Source: JBDTSW01 sp963782605
Lineage (GTDB): Bacteria; Actinomycetota; Thermoleophilia; Solirubrobacterales; 70-9
Direction of reading: 5' to 3'
DNA length: 64,000 bases
NCBI GenBank assembly: GCA_963782605.1
Contig: CAWAKK010000012.1
Span: forward strand, 62,001 to 126,000
The position numbers were made by a program, and so were the translations under genes. A model generated the notes under the pieces. The model searched no databases. It was not told where the DNA came from and was given only the letters and a program-made list of their open reading frames with translations. This document shows, in pieces, positions 39,517-48,328 of this stretch (the stretch's first letter is position 1; the number at the start of each line of letters is the position of its first letter).

Positions 39517-40584
39517 TCAGCGCCAGCTCGCGCTCCGCCATGGCTCGGCCGGCAACTCGTGGCGGATGAAGTAGGCCGGGTCCTTGCGCTGCCGGATCAG
39601 GGTCGGGATGATCTCCCGGTAGGCCGCCCACACGCTCGGGTAGACGTAGGGCAGGTCCTTCCTGATCTCCGCGTGCAGCTCGGGCAGCCGTGGTAGGGCA
39701 CCATCGGGAACATGTGGTGCTCCACATGGTAGTTCATGTTCCAGTAGAGGAACCGCAGCACCGGGTTCATCAGCACCGTGCGCGAGTTCAGCCGGTGGTC
39801 GAGCACGTCCTCGGCCAAGCCCGACATGCTGGGTCAGGCCGGTGAAGAGGTGGAACCAGGCGCCGTAGAAGGACGGCAGGCCCGACCAGCATCAGCGGCA
39901 GGATGCTGCCCATGGCGACCGCGAGCAGGATCACGGCGGCGTAGATGCCGAGCCAGATGCGCGCCTCGCGGTAGACCTTGGGCCGCTCCATCTCGGGGAT
40001 GAAGGTCGCCTCCTCGTCACCCAGCCGGCCGCAGCGCAGTTGCGGACGACGCCGGCCAGCTCCAGGAGCGCCGCCCTTCAGGTTGAGGAGGGCGAGCGCC
40101 GATCTCGAGGAAGCTCGGCGGGCGCGGCTGCACGATCTCGGGGTCGCGGCCGACGATGATCGTGTCGGTATGGTGTCGGCTGTGGCTCCAGCGCCAGACG
40201 GTGGGCCGGCGCAGCACCATGAACGAGGCCAGCTGGTAGAGCGCGTCGGCCATCCAGCCGGTCCTGAACGCCGTGCCGTGGCCGGCTTCGTGCCAGCGCG
40301 AGTCGGAGGAGCCGCCATAGAGCATGCCGTAGACGGCGAACGACCGGCACGGCCCACCAGCTGCCCCAGGTGGCGACGCCCAGCGCACCGAAGCCGAGGA
40401 TGAGGCCCAGCCAGATCGCGGTGTCGCGGATGGCCGGCCCGTCGCTCCGCGCCATCAGCTCCTTCATCCGCCTGCGCGGGATCTGCGTGGCGTACCACTT
40501 GGCACCGGCAAGCCCGCTCTCCACGGCCCGCTTCGCGGTCTCGCCCAGCAGGCTGTAATCCTTGGCGATCATCGCGGTCGTCAT
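39517..40584 (-). CDS. membrane fatty-acid desaturase-like di-iron enzyme (frameshifted)
   Basis: The three His boxes of membrane di-iron desaturases are present: HEAGHG (box 1), HSRHHTDT (box 2) and NYHVEHHMFP (box 3). Hydrophobic segments (AIWLGLILGFGALGVATWGSWW; YAAVILLAVAMGSILPLMLVG) separate them. At least four frame changes break the gene, and the joined length is ~356 residues. The C-terminal end reads PAYFIRHELPAEPW. With the downstream Rieske protein it forms a two-gene operon; the substrate could be a fatty acid, carotenoid or another lipid. Confidence 0.85.
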
Positions 40585-40710
40585 GCCGTGTGCCCCTGGT
40601 CTCTGCCCCTGATGTAGCCGAGGCGGCTGCCGGCTTCACGCGGGCTTTTGGCTGGTTTCGATCATCGCGAGCACCAGGCCGTTCTGCCGTTCATCGTGGA
40701 GCTGGACGGC

Positions 40711-41061
40711 TTACCCGAGCGCCTCTTGCCAGTGCGGATAGGTGACGTAGGCGGTGACCGCACCCTGCTCATGCGAGCGGATGGTGACCTTTTCGCCCTT
40801 CGGCATATGGATGATCTCGCCCGGGCCGGCAGTCATGGTGCCGGCGTTCGTCGAAACGGACAGTCGGCCCTCCAGGATGATCATGACGTCGTCCACGGCG
40901 AGCGTCACGTCGATGCTCTGGTCAGGCCCGTAGCGGCCGAAGCCGATGGTGATCGGGCTGCCGTGGCGCTGGTCAATCACATTGCCCGCGAACACCTCCC
41001 CATCCTCTCCAGGCGAGCGCTCGAACGATGCGTCGGCGATAGCGAACTTGCGCACACCCAT
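40711..41061 (-). CDS. cupin-domain protein (EutQ-like)
   Basis: This 116-residue single-domain cupin has a beta-rich core: SIDVTLAVDDVMIILEGRLSV with the G-x-L turn, and GPGEIIHMPKGEKVTIRSHEQG. The His-rich first metal motif of classic cupins is missing, as in EutQ-type members, so enzymatic activity is doubtful. The N terminus reads MGVRKFAIADASFERS. There is a 126-bp gap upstream to the desaturase start on the same strand; no partner is obvious. Confidence 0.7.
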   Translation of the reverse strand: MGVRKFAIADASFERSPGEDGEVFAGNVIDQRHGSPITIGFGRYGPDQSIDVTLAVDDVMIILEGRLSVSTNAGTMTAGPGEIIHMPKGEKVTIRSHEQGAVTAYVTYPHWQEALG

Positions 41062-41161
41062 AGGGCTCCCTCCATCTTGCGCCAGGAACTTGGATCAGCA
41101 ACGGATGCCTATTGATTGACGACACTTGCTTCGCCGGGCCCACAGCCACGGGACCTGCCCC

Positions 41162-41296
41162 ATGTTCGCTCTGCTCTCCCTTGTCGTGTGCCTCGCCAGC
41201 GCACCGGGTGTGTGCGAGACCGTCACGCCGGATTATGTGCGCGAGGATACCGGCGGCCCGCCCAGCTCGTCGAATGCCTCGGCGCCTGAGCCATGA
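41162..41296 (+). pseudogene. start of a small exported protein, truncated at a rearrangement joint
   Basis: The 44-codon frame begins with a signal peptide (MFALLSLVVCLASAPGVCETV) and reads PDYVREDTGGPP, after which the normal-looking sequence stops and the frame continues in the antisense of an SDR gene (SSSNASAPEP). Proteins with this start are short, Cys-containing exported proteins of unknown function in other proteobacteria, as I recall them. The switch point at about 41,255-41,262 is the GC-rich ggcggcccgcc. Confidence 0.45.
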
Positions 41297-41589
41297 ATGC
41301 CCGCATTGTTGAAGACATGGTCGAGCCGGCCGAAACGGTCAACGGTGCGGGCAATGACGGCGCTCACCTCGTCCGCCCGGGAGACATCGCCTGCCACAAC
41401 CATCGCCTCGCCTCCCGCGGCTCGGATCACGTCCGCAGTTGCGGCCAGGGGCGCTTCTCGCCGCCCGACCAGCACGACGTTGGCGCCTTCACGCGCAAAG
41501 GCGCGCGCAGCTGCCGCCCCGATGCCGCTGCCTGCGCCGGTGACGATCGTGATCTTGCCGGTGAAGCGTTCTGAACCGGGATTGTTCAT
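41233..41589 (-). pseudogene. short-chain dehydrogenase, truncated after N-terminal half
   Basis: The fragment has a complete nucleotide-binding half: FTGKITIVTGAGSGIGAAAARAFA (TGxxxGxG), VVLVGRREAPL, DVSRADEVSAVI and VFNNAGIHG. It then breaks off at EAFDELGGPP and stops after seven unrelated codons. The catalytic Tyr-x3-Lys is missing, so the product (118 residues) cannot be active. The break coincides with the break in the opposite-strand small exported protein, so both were cut by one rearrangement or mis-join. Confidence 0.75.
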
Positions 41590-41695
41590 GCTGAACCACA
41601 CTTCATGTTCGAGTGCCGATACTCCCCAGCTGTTGTCAGCCGCCCGGCGTCGTAAGGCAGGGCGGGTGCAACGGGTGGATGGGTGATAGTCAGCA

Positions 41696-41955
41696 ATGCG
41701 CAGACGCCTCACGCCGGGAGAGTATGCCGAGGCGCACGCGTTCGTTGCGATGGCGGAGGCACGCAGAATCCGCCGAGCCGCGGTCGATCTCGGCCTGAAA
41801 CCGTCGACGCTGGGGCAGTGTTCCTGGTCCGTCCCGCTCAGGGTGCCCGCCGCTGGCTCGCCGAGCATCCGGGCTACCTGCTGCGCCGGGTGCAGTGCTC
41901 GATCGCGAACGACCTCTCCCGCCTGCGCGAGCAGGTCGAGACACCGCAAGCCTGA
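41696..41955 (+). CDS. small uncharacterised protein (frameshifted)
   Basis: Two pieces in neighbouring frames make one plausible ~87-residue protein: MRRRLTPGEYAEAHAFVAMAEARRIRRAAVDLGLKPSTL, then after a +1 change near 41,815 GAVFLVRPAQGARRWLAEHP and YLLRRVQCSIANDLSRLREQ. It is rich in Arg and Ala and predicted helical. I recognise no family. It may be an authentic small gene, since codon usage stays coding-like across the join. Confidence 0.4.
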
Positions 41956-42042
41956 CCGGCCCGAACGGAACCACCGCGCAACGCACCGGTTAGAACGGGC
42001 CCGCTGGGACTGCGATCCCAGCGCCGTTCTGGAGGAGCCCCG

Positions 42043-42882
42043 TTGCGCGTCCATCACCTGAACTGCGGAACGATGTGCCCGCTGGGCGGGCGCCTGATGT
42101 ACGGGCCCCGCGCCGAGCCGGGCCTCCGTCGCCTGGTCTGCCACTGCCTCCTGCTGGAGACCGACCGGCACGGGCTCGTGCTGGTGGACACCGGTTTCGG
42201 CCTGCGCGACGTCCGCCAGCCCGACGGCCGGCTGAGCCGGCTGTTCCGGGCCATGAACCGGATCCAGCTCCGCGAGGAGGAGACGGCCCTTCGGCAGGTG
42301 GAGCGGCTGGGCTTCGCCGCCGACGACGTGCGGCATATCGTGCTCACGCATCTCGACTTCGACCATGCCGGCGGGATCGAGGACTTCCCGGGTGCCGCGG
42401 TCCACGTGCTCAAGGCCGAGCTCGAGCTGGCGCGTCACGGCAGGCGGGGGTTCATCGCCCGCCAGCGCTACAGCCCGGCACAGTGGGACGAGGTGGCGCA
42501 GTGGCGGGAGTACGAGCCGCGGGGCGAGCCCTGGTTCGGCTTCGAGTGCGTCCGCCAGCTGGACGGGCTGCCGCCCGAGATCCTGCTCGTCCCGCTCCCC
42601 GGCCACACGGCAGGCCATGCCGGCATCGCCGTGAGCACGGGCGCGGGCTGGCTCCTGAACGCGGGCGACGCCTACTTCCACGAGGACGAGCTGCTGCCGG
42701 ACGGCCGCCACTGCCCGCCCGGCCTGCGCGCCTACCAGCAGATGATGGGCATGGACCACGTGGCCCGGCGGCGAAATCAGGCGCGCGTGCGCGAGCTCGC
42801 CCATGCCCACGCAAGCGAGGTCCGGGTCTTCTGCTCGCACGACGCTGCCGAGCTCAGGCACCTGCAGCAGCCGCACGGCTGA
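42043..42882 (+). CDS. metallo-beta-lactamase-fold hydrolase
   Basis: This intact protein of 279 residues has the di-zinc ligands HIVLTHLDFDHAGGIEDF (H-x-D-x-D-H variant of HxHxDH), GHTAGHAGIAV (His), LLNAGDAYF (bridging Asp) and VFCSHDAAEL (terminal His). The first His-x-His is replaced by H-L-D, as in the AHL-lactonase-like and quorum-quenching subgroup as well as other MBL members. It starts with TTG preceded by GGAGGAG. No signal peptide, so it should be cytosolic. The gene lies upstream of aguB with 95 bp between. Confidence 0.82.
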   Translation: MRVHHLNCGTMCPLGGRLMYGPRAEPGLRRLVCHCLLLETDRHGLVLVDTGFGLRDVRQPDGRLSRLFRAMNRIQLREEETALRQVERLGFAADDVRHIVLTHLDFDHAGGIEDFPGAAVHVLKAELELARHGRRGFIARQRYSPAQWDEVAQWREYEPRGEPWFGFECVRQLDGLPPEILLVPLPGHTAGHAGIAVSTGAGWLLNAGDAYFHEDELLPDGRHCPPGLRAYQQMMGMDHVARRRNQARVRELAHAHASEVRVFCSHDAAELRHLQQPHG

Positions 42883-42977
42883 GACCGGGATGGGCAGAGC
42901 CTGAGCCCCCCAGCCTTGCCCTGACTCGCCGCTGCCGCGATATAGGGCCGATTCCGCATCTCGGGAGGAAACACCCA

Positions 42978-43856
42978 ATGCGTCAGGTGACCGTCGCGGC
43001 AACGCAGATGGCCTGCGGCTGGGACCGTGACCACAACGTCGCCGGGGCCGAGAGGCTCGTGCGCGAGGCTGCCGGACGGGGTGCGCGGATCGTGCTCCTG
43101 CAGGAGCTGTTCGAGACGCCGTACTTCTGCAAGGACCAGAACCGGCGCTATTTCGGCCTCGCCCACCCGTTCGAGGGCCATCCCCTTCTGGCCCGGATGA
43201 GCCGGCTCGCGGCCGAGCTCCATGTGGTCCTGCCGGTGAGCTTCTTCGAGCGCGCCAACAACGCCTACTTCAACTCGCTGGCCATGATCGACGCCGACGG
43301 GCGCGTGCTCGGCACCTACCGCAAGAGCCACATCCCGGACGGCCCCGGCTACCAGGAGAAGTTCTACTTCAACCAGGGGGATACGGGCTTTCGCATCTGG
43401 CACACCAAGGTGGCCACGATCGGGGTCGGGATCTGCTGGGACCAGTGGTTCCCCGAGGCTGCCCGGATCATGACCCTCCTGGGTGCGGAGATGCTGTTCT
43501 ACCCGACCGCCATCGGCTCCGAGCCGCACGATCCGAGCCTCGACAGCTCCGGCCACTGGCAGCGGGTGATGCAGGGCCATGCCGCCGCCAACATGGTGCC
43601 GGTGGTGGCCTCGAACCGTGTCGGCACGGAGGAGGGCGAGAGCTGCACGCTCACCTTCTACGGCAGCTCCTTCATCGCCGATGCCACCGGGGCCCTGATC
43701 CAGGAGGCGCCGCGCGAGGGCGAGGCCGTGCTCACGGCCACGGTCGATCTCGGCGAGCTCGCCGGCGCACGTGCCGCCTGGGGCCTGTTCCGCGACCGCC
43801 GGCCCGACCTCTACGTGCCGATCCTCAGCCTGGACGGCGAGGAGCCCTCGATCTGA
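42978..43856 (+). CDS. aguB: N-carbamoylputrescine amidase
   Basis: This intact protein of 292 residues is a nitrilase-superfamily enzyme with the catalytic triad: Glu in VLLQELFETPYFC, Lys in YRKSHIPDGPGY, Cys in GICWDQWFPEAAR. The sequence FNQGDTGFRIWHTKVATIGVG and SGHWQRVMQGHAAANMVPVVASNR are characteristic of AguB. It hydrolyses N-carbamoylputrescine to putrescine, the last step of the arginine-agmatine route. The agmatine deiminase (aguA) is not adjacent. The start follows GGGAGGAAA. Confidence 0.92.
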   Translation: MRQVTVAATQMACGWDRDHNVAGAERLVREAAGRGARIVLLQELFETPYFCKDQNRRYFGLAHPFEGHPLLARMSRLAAELHVVLPVSFFERANNAYFNSLAMIDADGRVLGTYRKSHIPDGPGYQEKFYFNQGDTGFRIWHTKVATIGVGICWDQWFPEAARIMTLLGAEMLFYPTAIGSEPHDPSLDSSGHWQRVMQGHAAANMVPVVASNRVGTEEGESCTLTFYGSSFIADATGALIQEAPREGEAVLTATVDLGELAGARAAWGLFRDRRPDLYVPILSLDGEEPSI

Positions 43857-43874
43857 GCGGCGGGCCGCTGCCCT

Positions 43875-44405
43875 TCAGAGCTGCCCCAGCCGCCGTGCGT
43901 TCGCCGTGGCGGCACGGTGCACGGGCCGCAGCGCCACGGAGCCCAGTTCCACCATGGTGCCCAGCATCGCTGCGCCGTAGGCTGCGTTGATGTAGGCCAT
44001 GCCCTCGGCCAGGCGCTGGTACTGACGCCAGCTGGCGCCCGACCAGAGCGGGGTCATGGCATGCCGTGCGAGGAGCGTCGCGTGGTCCCCGAGCCAGCGC
44101 GCCGCGTGCAGGGCGGGCAGGGCGAGCTGCGGCACCACGGCGGCAGCGACCGCCGCTGCGGCCTCCACCTTCTCGCTCATCATCAGGCTGAGTTCGGGAT
44201 CGGCGAGCTTGGCCGGATTGCGGAATGCCTCCGCGATCATCTGGCTGCGGAGCGCAATGGTGGTGGCGGCGGCACGGCCCATCGTGTCCAGGTCGCGCAT
44301 GGTGCGCATGGCGCGTACCGCGGTCCGCGTCGAGTCCTTGGCCAGGCTCGCCGCCGATGCCGGACGCCTTGCGCGGCCACGACCGCCACCTGCTGCTCGA
44401 GACAT
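43875..44405 (-). CDS. helical phasin-like / PHA-associated hypothetical protein
   Basis: This 176-residue, Ala-rich, predicted all-helical protein has a basic start (GGGRGRARRPA). The helices LDTMGRAAATTIALRSQMIAEAFRNPAKLADPELSLMMSEKVEAAAAVAAAVV and SWRQYQRLAEGMAYINAAYGAAMLGTMVELG resemble phasin-family or granule-associated proteins, but diagnostic motifs are absent. It is convergent with aguB (18 bp). Upstream, the inverted repeat TACCGTTCGGTA overlaps the end of the phosphatase gene. Functional assignment is tentative. Confidence 0.5.
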   Translation of the reverse strand: MSRAAGGGRGRARRPASAASLAKDSTRTAVRAMRTMRDLDTMGRAAATTIALRSQMIAEAFRNPAKLADPELSLMMSEKVEAAAAVAAAVVPQLALPALHAARWLGDHATLLARHAMTPLWSGASWRQYQRLAEGMAYINAAYGAAMLGTMVELGSVALRPVHRAATANARRLGQL

Positions 44406-44435
44406 GCGTGCTCCTCATCCAGCCCAAGATGATCT

Positions 44436-45428
44436 CTACCGTTCGGTAACCTTATCCGGGAGCTCTGGTTGCAGCTCGGGCGCGATAGGGGTGAACTGTC
44501 GCTCTTGGGGCGCACTCGGGAGTGCCTGGAGTGCCGCCAGGTCCTTGCGATGCGTGACGCAGACGAAGCGCAAAAGGTCGCCCGTGATCTCCACGGCCGT
44601 GAGCACGCCCGTGCGGTAGACGCCGCTGTCGATGGCGATCCGGTGCGGCAGCAGCTCGGGCCCGCGCACGGTGTGGCCGTGGACCACGGCGAAGTCGTGC
44701 GGCCAGACCCGGCCGGTGAGGAAGGGCTCGCGCAAGGTGAGCCAGCTTTCCGGCCGCTGCTCCTCCAGTGGCCGTCGCGGGTCGATCCCGGCATGGACGA
44801 AGACCCAGTCACCGCAGCGCCAGGCCGGGGCCAGGCGGCGCAGGAGGTGCAGGCGCTCCGGCCCCAGGCGCTCGCGCAGGAGGGCGGCGGCCGAGCGCGC
44901 CGAGCGCAGCCAGAGCTCCCCTTTGGCCACGCCGAGCTCGCGCAGGACGGTGTCGCCACCCTTCCGCCGCCAGTCCCGCAGGAGAACGTCGCGCGGCCGG
45001 GTGAGCAGGCGCAGCAGCAGCTCGTCATGGTTGCCCATGAGCGCGTGCAGGCCCGGCCCCCACGCCTCCTCCAGCAGGGCCACCCGGTCGAGCACGGCGA
45101 GGCTGGCCGGACCGCGGTCGATATAGTCGCCGATCAGGACCAGGTGCAGCGCATCGCCGCGCTGGCGCGCCGCGTCCGCCACCGGGCGCAGCGTGGCCAG
45201 CAGGGCGTCGAAATGGGCCAGATGGCCGTGCACGTCCCCGACCGCGAGCAGGGTCGTCCCCGGCGGTGCCGGCCTCGGGGCCGCCTCCCAAGGGCTGGCG
45301 TAGCTCGTGAAGGTGAGCGGGCGCGCGATCGCGAGGGTCCCCCAAGGCCAGTGACGTGCAACGCAGATACGGTGGCCGCAGCTAAACGGGAATGGGTACC
45401 CTGCGGCTCCGAAGCCGGCTCTCCTCAA
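44436..45428 (-). CDS. serine/threonine protein phosphatase family metallophosphoesterase
   Basis: The metal-binding motifs of the PPP family are in order: LLAVGDVHGHLAHFDAL (GDxHG), LVLIGDYIDRGPASL (GDxxDRG), LHALMGNHDELLLRLL (GNHD), FVHAGIDPRRPLEEQ (H-A-G) and FAVVHGHTVRGPELLP (distal His). It is ~ApaH/PrpE-like in size (~330 residues with the start as taken). The start is uncertain: TTG at 45428 is the only candidate I found before the domain, and ~50 N-terminal residues have no resemblance. Substrate could be a phosphoprotein or dinucleoside polyphosphate. Confidence 0.82.
   Translation of the reverse strand: MRRAGFGAAGYPFPFSCGHRICVARHWPWGTLAIARPLTFTSYASPWEAAPRPAPPGTTLLAVGDVHGHLAHFDALLATLRPVADAARQRGDALHLVLIGDYIDRGPASLAVLDRVALLEEAWGPGLHALMGNHDELLLRLLTRPRDVLLRDWRRKGGDTVLRELGVAKGELWLRSARSAAALLRERLGPERLHLLRRLAPAWRCGDWVFVHAGIDPRRPLEEQRPESWLTLREPFLTGRVWPHDFAVVHGHTVRGPELLPHRIAIDSGVYRTGVLTAVEITGDLLRFVCVTHRKDLAALQALPSAPQERQFTPIAPELQPELPDKVTER
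44437..44448. promoter_or_regulatory. TetR-like inverted repeat
   Basis: TACCGTTCGGTA: perfect 5-base arms around TT, resembling TetR-family operators. It overlaps the last codons of the phosphatase gene and sits 32 bp upstream of the phasin-like gene start, so it could control that gene. No TetR regulator is encoded nearby. Confidence 0.35.
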
Positions 45429-45504
45429 GTGCCCGGCATTGGCCTAGGCTCTCCGTAGCCGGCCAGCATGAGAAGATGGCCGGCCGATAGGGAGGATCGA
45501 AGGC

Positions 45505-46563
45505 GTGAAGTTACTTGCACACGTTTTGCTGACGACCAGCCTCAGCATCGGCTTCGCCGCCGCCGCCAAGGCCGAATGCTCGCCCGAGAACTGGAAGGAC
45601 TGCAAGGGCAAGCCCTGGGTCACCGGCGACCAGATGGACACGCCCATCGGCGAGAAGTGGTGGCCGAACAAGCTCTGGGGCGGCGACGACGAGGCCGGCT
45701 CCACCAACTGGTACACGAAGCCCGAGGTCGTCCTGCGGGCCTTGGCCGAGGCCGACAAGGGCAAGACCTACAAGCTGGGCCGCAACTACGAGGCCGACAT
45801 GCCGACCTTCGGGCCGCGCAAGTGGGTGCTGCGGATCCCCGGCTCGCCGACCGGCGGACCGTTCGCGGCCAGCCAGACGATCTATCACGACGAGTATATC
45901 GCGACCGAGATCGGCCAGATCGGGACCCAGTTCGACGGGCTGGGCCATATCGGCGTGGCGGCCGACCCGACCGACAAGGCCAAGATGTACTACTACAATG
46001 GCCGGACCGAGGCGGAGATCGGCGACGAGCTCGGCCTGAAGAAGAACGGCGTGGAGAAGCTGCACCCGATCGTCGCCCGCGGCATCCTGATCGACGTGGC
46101 CGCCGCCAAGGGCGTGGACATGCTCGATCGCGGCTACGAGGTGACGATGGCCGACGTGAAGGCCGCGCTCGAGAAGCAGGGCATGGCCGACTTCAAGTTC
46201 ATGGAGGGCGACGGGGTCTTCTTCCACACCGGCTGGGGCAAGCTGTGGAAGAAGGACAATGACCGCTTCAACTCCGGCGAGCCCGGCTTCGGCATGGAGG
46301 TGGCGCGCTGGATGTCGGACGAGATCAAGGTCGGCGTCTACGGCTCCGACACCTGGGCCGGCGAGGCGGTGCCGAACCCCGACCCGGGCTGCGCCTTCTG
46401 CGTGCACGAGCACATGCTGACCCGCAACGGCATCGTGCACCAGGAGAACGCCAACTTCGACGACCTGGTCAAGGACGGCGTTTACCGCTTCACCTACTTC
46501 TACAGCCCGATGCCGATCGTGGGCGCCACCGGCTCCGCCGGCTCGCCGGTCGCGATCGACTGA
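45505..46563 (+). CDS. exported cyclase-family (kynurenine formamidase-like) hydrolase, copy 1
   Basis: This intact protein of 352 residues has a signal peptide (VLLTTSLSIGFAAAAKAEC, GTG start) and a cyclase-family core: GDDEAGSTNWYTKPEVVL, the metal site region IGTQFDGLGHIG, GILIDVAAAKGVDML, GVFFHTGWGKLW and SPMPIVGATGSAGSPVAI. The usual HxGTHxDxPxH metal motif is altered to GTQFDGLGH, as in other long, exported bacterial members. Enzymes of this fold act on formamides, lactones or isatin. A clear paralogue is encoded at 49196 on the opposite strand, on the far side of aroQ, dctP and the GntR gene. Confidence 0.85.
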   Translation: MKLLAHVLLTTSLSIGFAAAAKAECSPENWKDCKGKPWVTGDQMDTPIGEKWWPNKLWGGDDEAGSTNWYTKPEVVLRALAEADKGKTYKLGRNYEADMPTFGPRKWVLRIPGSPTGGPFAASQTIYHDEYIATEIGQIGTQFDGLGHIGVAADPTDKAKMYYYNGRTEAEIGDELGLKKNGVEKLHPIVARGILIDVAAAKGVDMLDRGYEVTMADVKAALEKQGMADFKFMEGDGVFFHTGWGKLWKKDNDRFNSGEPGFGMEVARWMSDEIKVGVYGSDTWAGEAVPNPDPGCAFCVHEHMLTRNGIVHQENANFDDLVKDGVYRFTYFYSPMPIVGATGSAGSPVAID

Positions 46564-46577
46564 GCCATGTCGCTGGG

Positions 46578-46607
46578 CCTCCTCTCCCGCTCCGGCGGGG
46601 GAGGAGG
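46578..46607. terminator. hairpin between convergent genes (cyclase copy 1 and aroQ)
   Basis: CCTCCTCTCCCGC and GCGGGGGAGGAGG form a 13-base stem with one G-T wobble and a 4-base loop (TCCG), 14 bp after the cyclase stop and 30 bp before the aroQ stop. No U-run follows on either strand, so it is a structural terminator or attenuator candidate rather than a classical rho-independent one. Confidence 0.45.
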
Positions 46608-46636
46608 TGCCCGCCCCCGCCGGCCTGGTTGCCGCA

Positions 46637-47069
46637 TCAGGCCGTGAGCTCGAGCATCGCCCGCACCGCCGCGACGTAGCCTCTGGGCCCGAGCCCGGCG
46701 ATCACCGCCGTCGCCACCGGCGAGACGTAGGACTTGTGGTAGATCGGCTCGCGCCGGTGAATGTTGCGTGATGTGAAGCTCGATGATCGGCCCCGGGAAC
46801 ATCTTCAGGGCATCCATGATCGCCATGGACGTGAAGGTGAAGGCTGCGGGATTGATGATGATGCCCGCACCCTCGTCGATCGCCTCGTGGATCCACTCGA
46901 TCAGCTCGTGTTCCTTGTTCGATTGCCGGAACTCGAGCGGCCGGTCGGCCACCGTCTCCCGGCACATCGTCTCGATCTCGGCCAGCGTCGTGTGGCCGTA
47001 GATCTCGGGCTCCCGCTTCCCGAGCCGGTTCAGGTTGGGCCCGTTGAGGATGTAGATGGCCTTGCTCAT
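46637..47069 (-). CDS. aroQ: 3-dehydroquinate dehydratase, type II (frameshifted)
   Basis: The type II fold signature is clear: IYILNGPNLNRLGKREPEIYG (catalytic Tyr in the flexible lid), CRQSN-like EFRQSNKEHELIEWIHEA, GIIINPAAFTFTSMAI (usual N-P-A/G-A) and PIIELHIT. After a one-base change near 46,765 comes NIHRREPIYHKSYVSP, with the catalytic His region, and it ends ML-ELTA. Joined length is ~144 residues, normal. Being beside a TRAP binding protein and cyclases, it may serve quinate/shikimate-type catabolism as well as aromatic amino-acid synthesis. Confidence 0.9.
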
Positions 47070-47151
47070 GGGATCCGTCCTTCGGGCCGGAGCTTCGGCC
47101 GTGCGACCGCTTCCTCCGTGCCCGCCTGTGACGCTCGGAAGTGAGGAACCG

Positions 47152-48176
47152 CTAGTTCTTCGCGGCGTGGATGCGATCGAGCTCGCTGTGGAAGAGCTGG
47201 ACCATGCCTGGATCGTACTCGGCGGCGAAGCGCTCGCCGATCGGCTTCGTCTTCTCGCGCATGCGGTCCAGCTCGGCCGCCGTCAGCTCGTTCACCTGCA
47301 TGCCCGCTGCCTGGAGGTCGGCGACCGCCTTCTGCGCCTGCTCGCGGCTGACCTGGCGCTGGTAGTCGCGCGCCTCGATCGGCCGCGTCCTGCAGGATCG
47401 TCTGCTCCGCCGGCGACAGCTTGTCCCAGAACTTCTTCGACACCAGGATGATGTTGGTGCTGTAGGTGTGCTGCGTGGCGCTGACGTACTTCTGAACCTC
47501 GTAGAACTTGTTGGACAGGATCACCGAGAACGGGTTCTCCTGACCGTCCACGGCCCGCGTCTCGAGCGCGCGTGTAGAGCTCCGAGAAGCTCAGCGGCAG
47601 CGGATTGGCCCCGAAGGTCTTGAAGGTCTCGAGGTAGACCGGGTTCGGGATCACCCGGATCTTGAGCCCGTCGAGATCCTCGCCCTTGGTGATCGGGCGC
47701 CGGCTGTTGGTCACGTTGCGGAAGCCGAGGTCCCAGTAGCCCAGCCCGATCAGGCCCTTCTCGGGAAGCTTGGCCAGGAGCGCCGTGCCGAACGGCCCGT
47801 CCAGCAGCGCGTCCGCCTGCTCCGGCGTGCTGACGATGAACGGGAAATCGATCAGCCCGAACTCCTTCACGATGCCGGCAAGAGAGGTGGTCGCCGGCGA
47901 CTGCATCTCCTGCGTGCCGCCGCGAAGGGCGGACTGCTGCTGCATCTCGCTGCCGAGCTGGTTGGCCGGAAACTCGCGCACCTTGAGCTTTCCGCCGCTC
48001 TTCGCGGCGACGATCTCGGCGAACCTCTTCACGCCCAGGCTCACCGGGTGGTCGGTGTTGTTCAGGTGCCCCCAGCGGATCGTCCGCTCCTGGATCTCCT
48101 GTGCCCAGCCCGGAAGCGTCGCCCCGAGCGAGCCCACCAGGGCCAAGGCGGCGATCAACGAAGCGCGGCGGATCAT
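47152..48176 (-). CDS. TRAP transporter solute-binding protein (DctP family; frameshifted)
   Basis: It has a signal peptide (ASLIAALALVGSLGATLPGWAQ) and the DctP pattern: IRWGHLNNTDHPVSLGVKRFAEIVAAKSGG, PANQLGSEMQQQSALRGGTQEM, FPFIVSTPEQADALLDG, IGLGYWDLGFRNVTNSRRPI, LDGLKIRVIPNPVYLETF, then VDGQENPFSVILSNKFYEVQKY and SKKFWDKLSPAEQ. Frame changes are near 47,385 and 47,570; joined length is ~341 residues. ATG 48176 has GGGGGAGA upstream. The Arg in KIRV and the Asn-Pro motif suggest a carboxylate ligand. The small and large TRAP membrane subunits are not in the window, so the binding protein is an orphan here. Confidence 0.88.
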
Positions 48177-48215
48177 GGCTCTCCCCCTGTCCGGACTGCT
48201 CATCTTCGAACCTGA

Positions 48216-48257
48216 TTTTTCGAAAAACATCATATGAAAGATGCTATTGTCAAACGT
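48216..48257. promoter_or_regulatory. AT-rich divergent control region with two palindromes (dctP / gntR)
   Basis: The 152-bp gap between dctP and the GntR gene contains TTTTTCGAAAAA (perfect 12-base palindrome, 48216-48227) and CAAACGTTTG (perfect 10-base palindrome, 48251-48260, overlapping the listed end). TTGTCAAACG at 48247-48256 matches the FadR-subfamily operator pattern T-N-G-T-N3-A-C. Both are far richer in A+T than the surrounding genome, as in operators. The GntR regulator encoded here is the obvious ligand-responsive partner. Confidence 0.5.
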
Positions 48258-48328
48258 TTGCACATGCATGCCATTGCGGTGCTCGGCGAGTCGTTGCGGG
48301 TGCTGCAGCCCCGTGCCATCTCCTGCCT

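Noticed and set aside
41233..43002. Long minus-strand open frame of 589 codons
   Set aside because: Apart from the SDR fragment at its end (41233-41589) it is antisense to a metallo-beta-lactamase-fold gene and aguB start, and its composition is that of a GC-rich shadow frame.
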